A DNA stretch of 64,000 nt from Rubrimonas cliftonensis (GCF_900107585.1 NZ_FNQM01000006.1:1-64000); one strand, 5' to 3'; shown: positions 10,435-19,661, numbered from the stretch's first letter. Translations and numbers: made by a program. Notes: generated by a model not told the origin, from the sequence alone.

Positions 10435-10932
10435 ATGACCGAGGATGTGAGGGAACAGATCGCGGCGCTGACGCCGCGGCTCAGGCGCTTCGCCTGGGCG
10501 CTGACCGGCTCGCGCGACGAGGGCGACGATCTGGTGCAGGCCGGCTGTCTCAAGGCGCTCGGCGCATTGGCGCAGTACGAACCCGGCACGCGGCTCGACG
10601 CATGGATGTTCCGCATTCTACGAACCGGCTGGATCGACCGGGCGCGGTATCGCGCCCGCCGGCCGCAGATCTCGGACCCCGAGACGCTTGAGGCGCTGTC
10701 GGACGGCGGCGTCGGCGCGCGGGAAGCCCAGGCGCGGCTCGATCTGGCGCGGGTGCGGGCGATGATGGCCGATCTGCCCGACGAACAACGCGAGGTGCTG
10801 TCGCTGGTTGCGATCGAAGGGCTGTCCTACCGCGAAGCCGCCGAGGTGATCGGCGCGCCGGTGGGCACGGTGATGAGCAGGCTGTCGCGCGCACGGGCGC
10901 GCCTGACGGCCATGATGGAGGGCGAGGCATGA
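10435..10932 (+). CDS. ECF (sigma-70 family) RNA polymerase sigma factor
   Basis: A 165-residue protein with region 2 at about 10-75 (RRFAWALTGSRDEGDDLVQA, LDAWMFRILRTGWIDRAR). Region 4 is at about 105-155, with a clear helix-turn-helix (YREAAEVIGAPVGTVMSRLS). Size and layout are those of a small ECF factor. GGGAG lies 7-8 bases ahead of the ATG. The stop overlaps the anti-sigma start (ATGA), so the two are translationally coupled. It probably recognises GGAAT-N16/17-CGTT, since that motif precedes both this gene and the divergent protease. The inducing signal is unknown. Confidence 0.9.
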   Translation: MTEDVREQIAALTPRLRRFAWALTGSRDEGDDLVQAGCLKALGALAQYEPGTRLDAWMFRILRTGWIDRARYRARRPQISDPETLEALSDGGVGAREAQARLDLARVRAMMADLPDEQREVLSLVAIEGLSYREAAEVIGAPVGTVMSRLSRARARLTAMMEGEA

Positions 10933-11681
10933 GCCGGAACTGGACCGAGGACGAGATTGCGGCCTTCGTGGATGGCGCGGCGTCCGATGAGGACGCCCGC
11001 CGCATCGCGGCGCTGATCGAAAGCGATGAAGACGCCCGCGCGACGGCGGACCGCCTGCGCCGGCAGAACGCGCTGCTGCGCGAGGCCTTCGCCGCGCCGA
11101 TGGCCGAGGCGACACCGCTGGCGATCCGCAGCGCGTTGGGCGCGCCGTCGCCCACGGGCCGCGCGGCGCGACGGGTCGAGCATCGGTCCGCGCGCATGGC
11201 GCGGCGCCGACCGCCGGTCTGGGCGGGCGCGGCGCTGGCCGCCTGCGCAGCCTTCGCGATCGGCCTGGGCGGCGCGCCCGCGCTGCTGGGGCCGGCTGAG
11301 GAGGCGGGCATGCGTCTTGCCATCGGCTCGGCGCCGGCGGCCGCGCTGGCCGCGCTGGAGCGCGCGCCCAGCGGAACTGACGTCGCCGGGCTGACGCCGC
11401 TGGCGAGCTTCGTGACGCGCGACGGCCATTGCCGCGAGTTCGAGACCGCGGGCGACGCCCCCAGCGTCGGCCTCGCCTGCCGCCCGGCCGATGGCGACTG
11501 GCGCGTCGTCGCCCTTGCTGCGGTGGCGGGCGCCGCTCCCGGCGCGGACGCGGCGGCGGGCTTTGCGCCCGCCTCCGGCGCGGCGGTCGACGCCCTCTCA
11601 GCCGTACTCGACGCGCTGGAGGCCGGACCCGCGCTATCCCCCGCCGAGGAAGCCGACCGCATCGCCGCCGGCTGGCGCTGA
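10929..11681 (+). CDS. Membrane anti-sigma factor
   Basis: A 250-residue protein. The N-terminal cytoplasmic part (about 1-90) is helical and acidic, starting WTEDEIAAFVDGAASDEDAR, a common opening of anti-sigma factors that read out membrane signals. One membrane segment lies at about 98-116 (VWAGAALAACAAFAIGLGG) and an extracytoplasmic domain follows to the end. No HxxxCxxC zinc motif is seen. The ATGA overlap with the sigma gene supports a one-to-one partnership. Identification rests mainly on position and topology. Confidence 0.8.
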   Translation: MSRNWTEDEIAAFVDGAASDEDARRIAALIESDEDARATADRLRRQNALLREAFAAPMAEATPLAIRSALGAPSPTGRAARRVEHRSARMARRRPPVWAGAALAACAAFAIGLGGAPALLGPAEEAGMRLAIGSAPAAALAALERAPSGTDVAGLTPLASFVTRDGHCREFETAGDAPSVGLACRPADGDWRVVALAAVAGAAPGADAAAGFAPASGAAVDALSAVLDALEAGPALSPAEEADRIAAGWR

Positions 11682-11688
11682 GCGGCCG

Positions 11689-13770
11689 TCAAGGACGGCT
11701 TCCCACAACTGCGCCGCAAATGCCCCTCGACCAGGCCCGCGCTCCCTTTGCGGTCAGAGACACGGCGATATCGATCGCCTGGCCCTTTGTCAGGCCGCAA
11801 CCGACAATCACCGGAAACCCGTGGCGCGGATGCTCGCCGATCTCGAGGCGGTGGTCGATCCGGTCCATGTACTGCTTGAACAGACGCAGGTTCGCAGAGG
11901 TGTAATTGGCATTGATGATTTCGTCCTGCTCATGCCCGACGATAGCCTGGCGCAGGCCGTCCGGCGCGCCTGCGAGCTGCAGGCGGGTGATGAACGTGTG
12001 GCGCAGCGCGTAGAAATCCTCGTCGAGGTCCTTCACCCCGAGATGCTTCAACATGCGGCCAAGGCGCTTGCCAAACACGTCCGAGATGCGACCCGTCAAG
12101 GTGCTCGCAGGGACCTCGGGAAACAGCGCCTCGCCCGGCCGCTCGCAGGCGTCGCGCCACCACTCCAGAAACCCGAGCCGCAGCAAGGCCTCCGGCAAGG
12201 GCACGAACCGCTCTGACGCCCAGTTCTTCACCGGTCCGTCGGGTGTCTCCTCGATGCGGAGGTTGACGATGCCATCGCGGAACTGGACGTCCGATTTGAT
12301 AAGCTTGAGCGCTTCCTCCGGCCGCAGGCCGCACATCAGCACCAGGAGCGGAACCCAGTAGATCGCGTCGCGGATGGCGAATTCTCCCTTCCGCCACCGG
12401 CGGTCCTGCGAGAAGCAGCCGGTCAGCATCGTCGACGTCAGGTGCTTGAAGAGCCGCTCGTCGGTCCATGCAAGGCGCCGCTTCTGCTGAGTGACATGCA
12501 GCATGAGGGGGTCGTCGCACCGTCCGAACAGACGCGCCGTCGCCCGCTTCCAGTCTTTCAGCACCGGCGTCCAGGCGCCGCCGGCCCAGCCGAGCGCCCG
12601 CGCGCTGTCGTGGATCGCCTTGGCCCTGCCGTGGTGCGCGATGACCGTCTTCTCCGCCATGCGCTCGACGTAACCGCTGGCGAGGATCCGGCGCTTCTCG
12701 CGCAGGGAGAGATCACTGCGCGCCTCAACCCCGGCGCGCAGGGCCGCGTCGTCGGCGTCAGCCTTCGCGATCACGGCGTGAACGTCGACCTCGCGCCCCA
12801 CGCTGGTGTAGCGGTTCTTGCCGTGGGCGTTGGCCCAGTTGCGCGGAACCCGGTTCAGCCAGAGCACCCACTCGGTCAACCGGGTCGGCGAAAACACGTG
12901 ATCGACCGGCGCCTCGCCGAAGAAGGCGAACATGAGCCGTCCGGTTCCGCGCTGCTTGTTGGCCATGTCCTTCGACACCGCGCTGTCCACCGCGTGTGCG
13001 CTGGCGGCCGTCAGCATGACCGACCGGGGCAGCCGATCCGCCGGCGCGCCGTCGAAGCGCTCGGCACGGATGGCGCGGGTCGCCTCGTCGACGGTGGCGC
13101 CGCGCTCGACGGCCAGCGCCGCCTCGGCGAGATCGATCATGCCGCCCATCACGCCGCGCGCGGCGGGGGGGCTGTCGGCGACGACGGCGTCCATGCCGAG
13201 CGCGGCGGCCGCGGCGCGGGCGGGCTCGACCGCGGCGGCGTGGTCGCGCAGGCGCAGGGCCTGGCGCAGCGCACCGAGCCGGGTCCCGATGTGGGCGAGC
13301 GCCGCATCGGCCTGATCGGGCGTGCGCGGGGCGGCCTCGGCCTCCTCGCACAGCATCGCCGCGACGCCCGCACGGATCGTCTCGTCGACGATCGCCTTCA
13401 CTTCGTCCGGCTGCACAAGCCGCGTCACGCACTCCGACATCACTCTGCTCTCCGCCAACTCCATCGCGGCGGTGAGCGCGGTCGCCCGCGTCATCGCCTC
13501 GAGCAGGAGTTCGGTCCGCAGCGAAATGCGCAGAAACGTCGGGGCGCCGATTTCCACCAGGGCGGCCGGCCAGCGGCGACGGAAGTGGAGGACGCCGCCG
13601 CGCAGGGCGAGGCCGACGGGGAGTTTCGCGCGCAGCGTTTCCGGTCGCCGGCGAGCGCGCCCACCTTCTCGCGGAGCGCGTCGCGGGCCGGTCGATCGGG
13701 ATCGCCGCGGGCGTGGAGAGGGGTTTTCGCGGGGCGTCGTCGCCCCGGCCTGTGTCACGGCTTGTGTCAC
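11689..13770 (-). CDS. Tyrosine-type site-specific integrase (DUF6538-like N-terminus)
   Basis: The catalytic domain is near the C-terminus: first Arg in CGLRPEEALKL, the Arg-His box in YALRHTFITRL, GHEQDEI, and the nucleophile Tyr in INANYTS. A DUF6538-type segment (LRGGVLHFRRRWPAAL) lies near the N-terminus. The open frame extends upstream through the tRNA gene to 13899, but that part simply reads the tRNA. The GTG at 13770, or a second GTG at 13758, is the first sensible start and remains uncertain. The gene begins about 80 bp from the 3' end of tRNA-Ser and runs away from it, the usual layout for an element integrated into a tRNA. The predicted element lies on the lower-coordinate side. 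Confidence 0.85.
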   Translation of the reverse strand: MTQAVTQAGATTPRENPSPRPRRSRSTGPRRAPREGGRARRRPETLRAKLPVGLALRGGVLHFRRRWPAALVEIGAPTFLRISLRTELLLEAMTRATALTAAMELAESRVMSECVTRLVQPDEVKAIVDETIRAGVAAMLCEEAEAAPRTPDQADAALAHIGTRLGALRQALRLRDHAAAVEPARAAAAALGMDAVVADSPPAARGVMGGMIDLAEAALAVERGATVDEATRAIRAERFDGAPADRLPRSVMLTAASAHAVDSAVSKDMANKQRGTGRLMFAFFGEAPVDHVFSPTRLTEWVLWLNRVPRNWANAHGKNRYTSVGREVDVHAVIAKADADDAALRAGVEARSDLSLREKRRILASGYVERMAEKTVIAHHGRAKAIHDSARALGWAGGAWTPVLKDWKRATARLFGRCDDPLMLHVTQQKRRLAWTDERLFKHLTSTMLTGCFSQDRRWRKGEFAIRDAIYWVPLLVLMCGLRPEEALKLIKSDVQFRDGIVNLRIEETPDGPVKNWASERFVPLPEALLRLGFLEWWRDACERPGEALFPEVPASTLTGRISDVFGKRLGRMLKHLGVKDLDEDFYALRHTFITRLQLAGAPDGLRQAIVGHEQDEIINANYTSANLRLFKQYMDRIDHRLEIGEHPRHGFPVIVGCGLTKGQAIDIAVSLTAKGARAWSRGICGAVVGSRP

Positions 13771-13847
13771 AGGTGCGGAGCCATGGGCGCCGTCAGGCGC
13801 TTCAGCCGCTGAAAAACCCTTGGATTTCAGCTGCTTGGTCGAAAAGG

Positions 13848-13938
13848 TGGCGGGGAGGACGGGATTCGAACCCGCGATACGCTTTTGGCGTATACTCACT
13901 TAGCAGGCGAGCGCCTTCGACCACTCGGCCACCTCCCC
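13848..13938 (-). tRNA. tRNA-Ser (anticodon GCT), CCA encoded
   Basis: On the minus strand a 7-bp acceptor stem GGGGAGG/CCTCCCC is followed by G and an encoded CCA (13850-13848). The D arm (GCCGAGTGG), the anticodon loop CTGCTAA (anticodon GCT, reads AGC/AGU), a long variable arm with the stem ATACGC/GCGTAT and a T arm with GGTTCGAAT are all present. The long variable arm is diagnostic for class II serine tRNA. Its 3' end faces the integrase gene and is the probable attachment site. Confidence 0.96.
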
Positions 13939-13997
13939 GCCGGCGGGCTTATCAGGGGGGGCGGCGGCTTGCAAGCGCCTGAGGCGCCTGCGACGCC

Positions 13998-14492
13998 TCA
14001 GGTCGACTCGCGGCGTTTCTCCCAGCGGCCGCCCTCGCCCTGCGCCCAGTAAAGCGCCCGCGCGCCGGCCGATACGGCGAGGGACCACTGCCTGCGCGCC
14101 AGCGCCAGCGCCTCCGCGTCTGCGCCGTCGAACAGCACCATGACGCGGACGAAGGCGGCGAACTCGGCCTCGTCGGCGGCGGCGCCATCGACGAGGCACA
14201 GCACCTGCGGGGCGTTCGGCGTCTCGCCGCCCGCCGTGAGGTAGATCGGCTGGCGTTCCGCGAAGCCGTCGCCGGCGTCGCCGTGGGGCAGGAACGCGGC
14301 GTCCTCGTAGGTCCACAGATGCGCGCCCAGCGCGGCGATCCGCTCGGCCGCGCCGCCGCGCACGGTTACGCGCCAGCCGCGGGCGAGGCACTTCTCCAGC
14401 AGCGGTGGGGCGGCCGCCTCCATCGCGCTCGCGGTCAGGTGGTAGAAGAACGCCTCCGGCCGCGCGGGCGAGGCGGCGTCGGCGTCGCTCAC
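13998..14492 (-). CDS. holC: DNA polymerase III subunit chi
   Basis: A 164-residue protein with the typical chi layout: FYHLTASAMEAAAPPLLEKC at the start, GWRVTVRGG, the LWTYEDAAFLPHG motif near the middle and a C-terminal VLFDG strand. Chi links the clamp loader to single-stranded DNA-binding protein during replication. The GTG start at 14492 overlaps the stop of the DUF1638 gene by four bases. In many alphaproteobacteria holC follows a leucyl aminopeptidase gene; that partner is absent here. Confidence 0.85.
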   Translation of the reverse strand: MSDADAASPARPEAFFYHLTASAMEAAAPPLLEKCLARGWRVTVRGGAAERIAALGAHLWTYEDAAFLPHGDAGDGFAERQPIYLTAGGETPNAPQVLCLVDGAAADEAEFAAFVRVMVLFDGADAEALALARRQWSLAVSAGARALYWAQGEGGRWEKRREST

Positions 14493-15181
14493 GGCGCCAC
14501 CGGCGCCGCCAGCACGCGAGCGAGATCGCCGTAGCCGGTGAAGCGGCGCTCGAAGCGCAGGCCGAGCGCGAGCGCCGCGCGCAGGGCCTGGGTTTCGAGT
14601 TCCTTGTCCTCGGTCTGCGCGAGGTAGATGAGCCGGTCGTAGTGGCCGAACAGCATCTCGATCAGTTCGGGGTGCCGGTCGAGCCCGAGGCCGCGCCAGA
14701 CCAGCGCATCGAACTGGCGCGTCAGGAAGTCGGTGAGATAGAGCGCGCCGATCTCGCGGGGCGTCCGCTCCGCGTGCCGCTCGAAACCGTCGAAGAGCGC
14801 GTAGCAGTTCGGGCCCGGCATCCGCTCGGCGCCTTCCTCGGCGCAGACCGCGTCGAGCCGCCATCCGGCCCCGCATTCGGCGTAGAGCACCTTGACGCCG
14901 GCGTAGCCGCGGGCGCGGGCGGCGCGGATGCGGGCGCGCACGGCCTCGGGAATGCGCTCGGGGCGGTTGTGCAGCCGCGCGGGCAGGCATTCGAGGTCCA
15001 TGTGCGTCCAGCCGTTCAGGCGGATCACGGCGAGGATCTCGCGCGCCAGCGCGCCGCACGCCACGATCATGATGCGGTCCGACGCCGCGCCCTCGGGCGG
15101 CGGCGCCATCACGCCGCGCTCCAGCAGGGCGGCGTCGTCGGGAAGGGCGGCCTCGAACGTCGTCCCGGCGTCGCAGGTCAC
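14489..15181 (-). CDS. DUF1638 family protein
   Basis: A 230-residue protein. The conserved block starts at about residue 37 (IMIVACGALAREILAVIRLN) and includes CLPARLHNRPERIPEAV and YAECG, with several conserved cysteines. The family is uncharacterised; some members sit in methylamine or corrinoid gene clusters of other microbes. The start at 15181 gives about 24 extra residues; the ATG at 15109 is an alternative. It is coupled to holC by a GTGA overlap, which points to co-expression but not to a known shared role. Confidence 0.75.
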   Translation of the reverse strand: MTCDAGTTFEAALPDDAALLERGVMAPPPEGAASDRIMIVACGALAREILAVIRLNGWTHMDLECLPARLHNRPERIPEAVRARIRAARARGYAGVKVLYAECGAGWRLDAVCAEEGAERMPGPNCYALFDGFERHAERTPREIGALYLTDFLTRQFDALVWRGLGLDRHPELIEMLFGHYDRLIYLAQTEDKELETQALRAALALGLRFERRFTGYGDLARVLAAPVAP

Positions 15182-15350
15182 GCGCTCAGCCCTCCGGCGA
15201 CGGCGTGGGGTCAGGGCGGAGAGCCCCCCGGGCTTCGATGGCGATCATCAGGCGGCTCCGTCGCGCGGCACGTCAGGAGATGGGCCAATGCGCGCCTTTA
15301 TGTCAACGAAACCTTGCGTTAACGGCGCGGGGAGAATGGTTTCCGGCGGT

Positions 15351-16454
15351 TCAGTAGCCCGTCATCTCGAGATAGCCGACGCCGGAGCGCGGGCCTTCGA
15401 CGCGCACCGGCCCCTCCCAGTAGGCGACGGTGAGCGCGTTCCACGCCTGCGCGTTGAGCGGGCGCGTCTCGGCCTCGAAGCCCTCCGACGGGATCGACAG
15501 CCGCCAGCGCACCGGCGTCTCGCGGCCGGCGACCGTCTCCCATCCGGTCGGCGCCAGATCGGCCTCGTCGCGCCCCAGCGTGCGGGCGGCGCCGTCCGGC
15601 GCGATCCATGTGCCGGTGAAGCTGTCGCGGCCCTCGCGGTGGCGGATGCGGTAGAGCATGACGCGCGCGCCGTCCTCCAGCGTCAGCGAGAACCAGTCCC
15701 AGCCGGTCTGGTCGGGGTCGAGCGGCTGGCTCGACCATTCGCGGTCGAGCCATGCATGGCCCGAGACGGCGCGCTCGACGCCCTCTATGCGCAGCCGCCC
15801 TTCTGCCGCGTAGAACGGCTGCGAGTAGTAGTAGCTGGCCTGCCCGCGCTCGGCCTTGCGGCTGAAGCCGTCGTCGCCATGCATGATCAGCGGCCCCTGC
15901 GCGTCGAGCGCGAGGTCGAAGGCGAAGCCCTGATCCCGGGCGGTCATGCGGAGGCGCTCAAGGCCGGGGCCGGGGGCGTCGTCGGGGCGGGCGAGGCGCC
16001 AGTCGTCGATCCACGCCTCGAACGGGTCGGGCTTCACGCCGGCCTGCCCGACGCCGCCGCGGGCGAAGCGCTCGGCGGCGACATGGGCGGTCGCGGAGGT
16101 CGCGGCGGCGTGGCCCATCCAGAGCTGCGCGCTGTCCCACCCCTCGCCGCCGCCATCGGGCGACAGCGCGTTGCGGAACAGCGTCCACTGCGCGCCGCAG
16201 AGCGCGCCCGAGGCGTCTCGCAGCGCGGCGGTGACATACCACCACTCGATGCGGAAGGCGGGGTGAGGGGCGTGGTCGCGCGGAAAGACGAGGCGATGGC
16301 CGGGGACGACGGGCGCGTAGTCGTCGGCCGCCGAGCCGAGGCCCGCGAAGCCCTCGCCGCCCACGCCCTGCGCCCGCGCCGCGCCCGCCGAGGCGAGCAG
16401 CCCCGCCAGCGCAGCGCGTCGCGTGAAGGCCCGCCTGCCTGAGCTCCGGCGCAT
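15351..16454 (-). CDS. AttH/CrtC-like lipocalin-domain protein, secreted
   Basis: A 367-residue protein. A twin-arginine-like signal (RRAFTRRAALAGLLASAGAA) is followed by two lipocalin-like barrels of the AttH/hydroxyneurosporene-synthase family, with the hallmarks FRIEWWYVTAAL, WLDREWSSQPL and GWDWFSLTL. Such proteins are often encoded beside an FtsX-type ABC exporter, as here. They are thought to act in the periplasm on a lipid or other hydrophobic compound. The ATG at 16454 is chosen because AGGAG lies 8 bases upstream; a GTG at 16460 overlaps the upstream stop. It is the last gene of a three-gene operon. Confidence 0.82.
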   Translation of the reverse strand: MRRSSGRRAFTRRAALAGLLASAGAARAQGVGGEGFAGLGSAADDYAPVVPGHRLVFPRDHAPHPAFRIEWWYVTAALRDASGALCGAQWTLFRNALSPDGGGEGWDSAQLWMGHAAATSATAHVAAERFARGGVGQAGVKPDPFEAWIDDWRLARPDDAPGPGLERLRMTARDQGFAFDLALDAQGPLIMHGDDGFSRKAERGQASYYYSQPFYAAEGRLRIEGVERAVSGHAWLDREWSSQPLDPDQTGWDWFSLTLEDGARVMLYRIRHREGRDSFTGTWIAPDGAARTLGRDEADLAPTGWETVAGRETPVRWRLSIPSEGFEAETRPLNAQAWNALTVAYWEGPVRVEGPRSGVGYLEMTGY

Positions 16455-16456
16455 CT

Positions 16457-18922
16457 TCACCGCTCCTGCGCGAAGACGGCGAGAAGCCGCGCCGGCGGCG
16501 TGCGCGCGAGCCTCAGCACCGGCCCCGCGGCGGCGAGAGCGGCGACGCCCAGCGCCAGCGCGGCCAGCAGCGCCCACTGGCCGGGGTAGAGGTGCAGCGG
16601 CAGCCGCCAGCCGAAGGCCTGCACGTTCACCACCTCCACCAGCGCCCATGCGAGCGCCGCCCCCAGCGGGACGGCGAGAACCGCGACCGCCGCCGCAAGC
16701 GCCATCGTCCGGCCGAACTCCAGCAGGGCGAGCCGCCGCCGCGTCACCCCCATGGCCCAGACCGGCGCGAGCTGCGGCAACCGCATGGCCGAGAGCGTGG
16801 CGAGGCTCGCCAGCAGCGCGACCCCCGCGACCCCCAGCGTCAGCGCGTTCAGCGCGCCGGTCACGGCGAAGGTCTGGTCGAACAACCCCAGCGACAGCCG
16901 CTTGACCGCCGCCTGGTCGATCGCCTCGACGCCCGCCAGCGCCGGATCGGCGGTGATCGCGGACATCGTCGCCTCGATCCGCTCCGGCGCGACGCGCAGG
17001 CCGAACGCCCCGCGCTCCGCCTGCGGCAGGCGCTCCATGAGCGGGTCGAGCCCGACCACCATCTGTCCCTTGGGGTTCCCGTAATCGGGATGCAGGCCGA
17101 CCACCCGCAGCGGCCAAGGGCCCTCTGCACCCGGCGCGGTCACGACGTCCCCCAGCCCGACCCGCAGCCGGCGCGCGAGCTGTTCGGAGAGCAGCGCGCC
17201 CTCGCCGGCGGCAACCGCGTCCCAGGCCTCCGCCTCCTGCTCCAGCAGCGGCCAGCGCGCGCGATAGGTGGCGTGGTCGCGCAGGCCGAGCAGCTCTACC
17301 GGCAGGCCGGCGAGCCGGATCTCCGCCGTTCGGGTCGGCAGGACGGCGCTGACGCCGGGCAGGGCGGGGGCGGCGGCCTCGAAGGCGCGGGCGCGGTCCT
17401 CGCCGGGCGCGCGCACATAGATCTCGGCGGCGAGCCGCTGGTCGAGCCAGCCGGTGAAGGTGTCGCGGAAGCCCGTCACCATCGAGCCGACGCCGATATT
17501 GGTCGCCAGCGCCAGCATCAGCGCCGTCAGCGCCAGCGACAGCCCGCCGAGCCCGGCGCGCGCGTCGGCCCACAGCCAGCGCGCCAGCGGCCGGCGCGCG
17601 CGGGCGGCGCCGAAGGCCAGCCCCGCGCTCAGCAGCGCCGGCGTCGCCAGCGCCGCGCCCAGCAGCAGGCAGGCGAGCATCGCGAAGGCCGCGACCAGCC
17701 CCTCGCCGGAGCGCGCGATCATCGCCGACAGCATCAGCAGGCCGGTCGCCGCGAAAGCCTGCGCGCGGATGCGTCGCTCGTGGCCCGCGAGCCAGGCGAG
17801 CGGCTGCGCCGGGGCGAGCGCGGGCAGGTTGGCGGCGCGCCAGATCCCCGAACCCGCCGCCAGCATCGCCCCGGCGAAGGTCATGCCCAGCCCGCTCAGC
17901 CACCATGCCGGCGCCAGCGCCAGCTCGCCGCTCGCCGGCGCGCCGTAGAGGCCGCGCAGGCTCGCCGCGACGTCCGGCGCCAGCAGGGCGGCGACGAGAT
18001 AGCCGAGCGCCATCCCCGCAAGCCCGCCCGCCAGCGCGAAGCACGCCAGTTCAGCCAGCAGCGCAAGCGCCGCCGTCCTCGCCGGAACGCCGCAGGCGCG
18101 CAGCGTCCGCAGCATGGCGAGCCGCTGCTCGAAAGCCAGCCCGACCGCCGCGTGGGCGATGAAGAGCCCCACGACGAAGGCGAGCAGCCCGAAGGCGGTG
18201 AGGTTGAGGTGGAAGCTGTCGGTCAGCCGCGCGAGATCGCCGTCGGGGCTGGCCTCCAGTTGGGCGAGCCTGCCGCCGGTGAGCGCCGCGAGCTCGCTGG
18301 GGTCGCGCCCATGGCGCGCCGGCGCCACGAGCCGGGACACGGCGCCGGGCGCGTCCAGCAGGCGCTGCGCCACGCCGATGTCCACCACGAGCGTCGCCGG
18401 GGCGAGACCGTCTCTCGCCGCCGCGCGCAGGGTCAGCCCGCCCGCCTCGAACGCCTCGCCGTCGCCCGCGCCGACGGCCTCCAGCGTCTCCGGCGTCGCC
18501 AGCGCGCCGCGCGGCCTGCCGAGCAGGGCGGCGGGGTCGTCGGGCCCCGCATCCTCGCCGAGGCTGGCGAGCGCCGCGCCTGGCGGGAGCGTCACCGGCT
18601 CCACGCCGACGATGCGCCATGTCCGCTCGCCGAGGCGCGCCCGGCCCTCCAGCACCGGGGAGACCGGCCAGCCGGCGCGGCGCAGCGTCACGAACAGCGC
18701 CTGGTCGAAGTCGCCGCCCTCGGGCCGGGCGATGGAGACGGTCGCCGCTCCGCCCAGCAGCGCGGCGGCGCGGTCGTAGCTGTCGCGCGCGGCGAGGTTA
18801 AGCGCCTGCACCGCGCTCCAGAGCGCGGTCGCCAGCGCCAGCCCGGCGAGCAGCGCGGCGGCCTGTCCGGGCCGGCGGCGCCAGTGGCTCAGCAGCGCGG
18901 CGAGCGTCCAGCGGAAGGTCAT
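16457..18922 (-). CDS. FtsX-type ABC transporter permease, two-module
   Basis: An 821-residue membrane protein. It has an N-terminal membrane helix (AAALLAGLALATALWSAVQAL), a large periplasmic domain, a block of helices from about residue 235, a second periplasmic domain at about 475-690 and three terminal helices. This is the doubled FtsX/MacB core seen in LolE- and AttG-like exporters. Its stop abuts the lipocalin gene and its start overlaps the ATPase stop by four bases. The transported compound is unknown; the lipocalin partner suggests a lipid-like substrate. Confidence 0.85.
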   Translation of the reverse strand: MTFRWTLAALLSHWRRRPGQAAALLAGLALATALWSAVQALNLAARDSYDRAAALLGGAATVSIARPEGGDFDQALFVTLRRAGWPVSPVLEGRARLGERTWRIVGVEPVTLPPGAALASLGEDAGPDDPAALLGRPRGALATPETLEAVGAGDGEAFEAGGLTLRAAARDGLAPATLVVDIGVAQRLLDAPGAVSRLVAPARHGRDPSELAALTGGRLAQLEASPDGDLARLTDSFHLNLTAFGLLAFVVGLFIAHAAVGLAFEQRLAMLRTLRACGVPARTAALALLAELACFALAGGLAGMALGYLVAALLAPDVAASLRGLYGAPASGELALAPAWWLSGLGMTFAGAMLAAGSGIWRAANLPALAPAQPLAWLAGHERRIRAQAFAATGLLMLSAMIARSGEGLVAAFAMLACLLLGAALATPALLSAGLAFGAARARRPLARWLWADARAGLGGLSLALTALMLALATNIGVGSMVTGFRDTFTGWLDQRLAAEIYVRAPGEDRARAFEAAAPALPGVSAVLPTRTAEIRLAGLPVELLGLRDHATYRARWPLLEQEAEAWDAVAAGEGALLSEQLARRLRVGLGDVVTAPGAEGPWPLRVVGLHPDYGNPKGQMVVGLDPLMERLPQAERGAFGLRVAPERIEATMSAITADPALAGVEAIDQAAVKRLSLGLFDQTFAVTGALNALTLGVAGVALLASLATLSAMRLPQLAPVWAMGVTRRRLALLEFGRTMALAAAVAVLAVPLGAALAWALVEVVNVQAFGWRLPLHLYPGQWALLAALALGVAALAAAGPVLRLARTPPARLLAVFAQER

Positions 18923-19596
18923 TCGGCGGCGCGCATCGCGGCGGCGTCCACCCGGCCGCCGCGCAGGACGAGCCGCTCGCCGAGCCGGGCCGCGCAGCGG
19001 GCGCTGTGGGTGGCCATCAGCAGCGCGCAGCCGGTCTCGGCCACGAGCTCCAGCATCAGCGTCATGACCGTCTCGGCGGTGGTCTCGTCGAGCGCGCCGG
19101 TCGGCTCGTCGGCCAGCACCAGCGCCGGGCGCAGCGCGAGCGCGCGGCCGATGGCGACGCGCTGCTGCTGCCCGCCCGACAGCTGCTCGGGGTAGCGGCC
19201 CGTCAGCGCGGCGAGGCCCAGCCGCTCGGTCAGACGCGCCGTCCAGACGCCGTCCTCCCGCCCGGCGAGCCGCGCCTGGAAGGCGAGGTTGTCGGCGACG
19301 GTCAGCGAGGCGACGAGGTTGAACTGCTGGAACACCAGCCCGACGCGCTCGCGCCGGAGCGCCGCGCGGCCCGCGTCGTCGCGCCCGGTCATCTCGGCGT
19401 CGCCGACGAAGACGCGGCCCTCGTCCGGCGCGTCGAGGCCCGCGACGAGGTGCAGCAGCGTGCTCTTGCCGGAGCCGCTCTCGCCCATCAGCGCGAGGGT
19501 GCGCCCCGCGCCCACCTCCAGCGACACGCCGTCGAGCACCGTCGCCGGCCCCTGCGGCGTCGCGTAGGATTTAGAGAGCGTCTCGACCCTGAGCAT
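18919..19596 (-). CDS. LolD-like ABC transporter ATPase
   Basis: A 225-residue ATPase with everything needed for activity: Walker A GESGSGKST (about 37-45), Q-loop VGLVFQQFNLV, signature [15 protein letters not shown], Walker B ALVLADEPTGALD and the H-loop ATHSARCA. It is the first gene of the operon with the FtsX permease and the AttH-like lipocalin. It differs from the dead ATPase remnant near 7.3 kb and could not be a recent copy of it. Confidence 0.9.
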   Translation of the reverse strand: MLRVETLSKSYATPQGPATVLDGVSLEVGAGRTLALMGESGSGKSTLLHLVAGLDAPDEGRVFVGDAEMTGRDDAGRAALRRERVGLVFQQFNLVASLTVADNLAFQARLAGREDGVWTARLTERLGLAALTGRYPEQLSGGQQQRVAIGRALALRPALVLADEPTGALDETTAETVMTLMLELVAETGCALLMATHSARCAARLGERLVLRGGRVDAAAMRAAE

Positions 19597-19661
19597 GGCG
19601 CCTTCCCGGCGCCGCGCGCGCCGCGGCGTAACATAGCGCCGCGAGGGCGGCGCGACAGGTT

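Noticed and set aside
13771-13899. N-terminal extension of the integrase through the tRNA gene
   Set aside because: The first part of that frame is the tRNA itself and the rest lacks homology. Translation there is unlikely.
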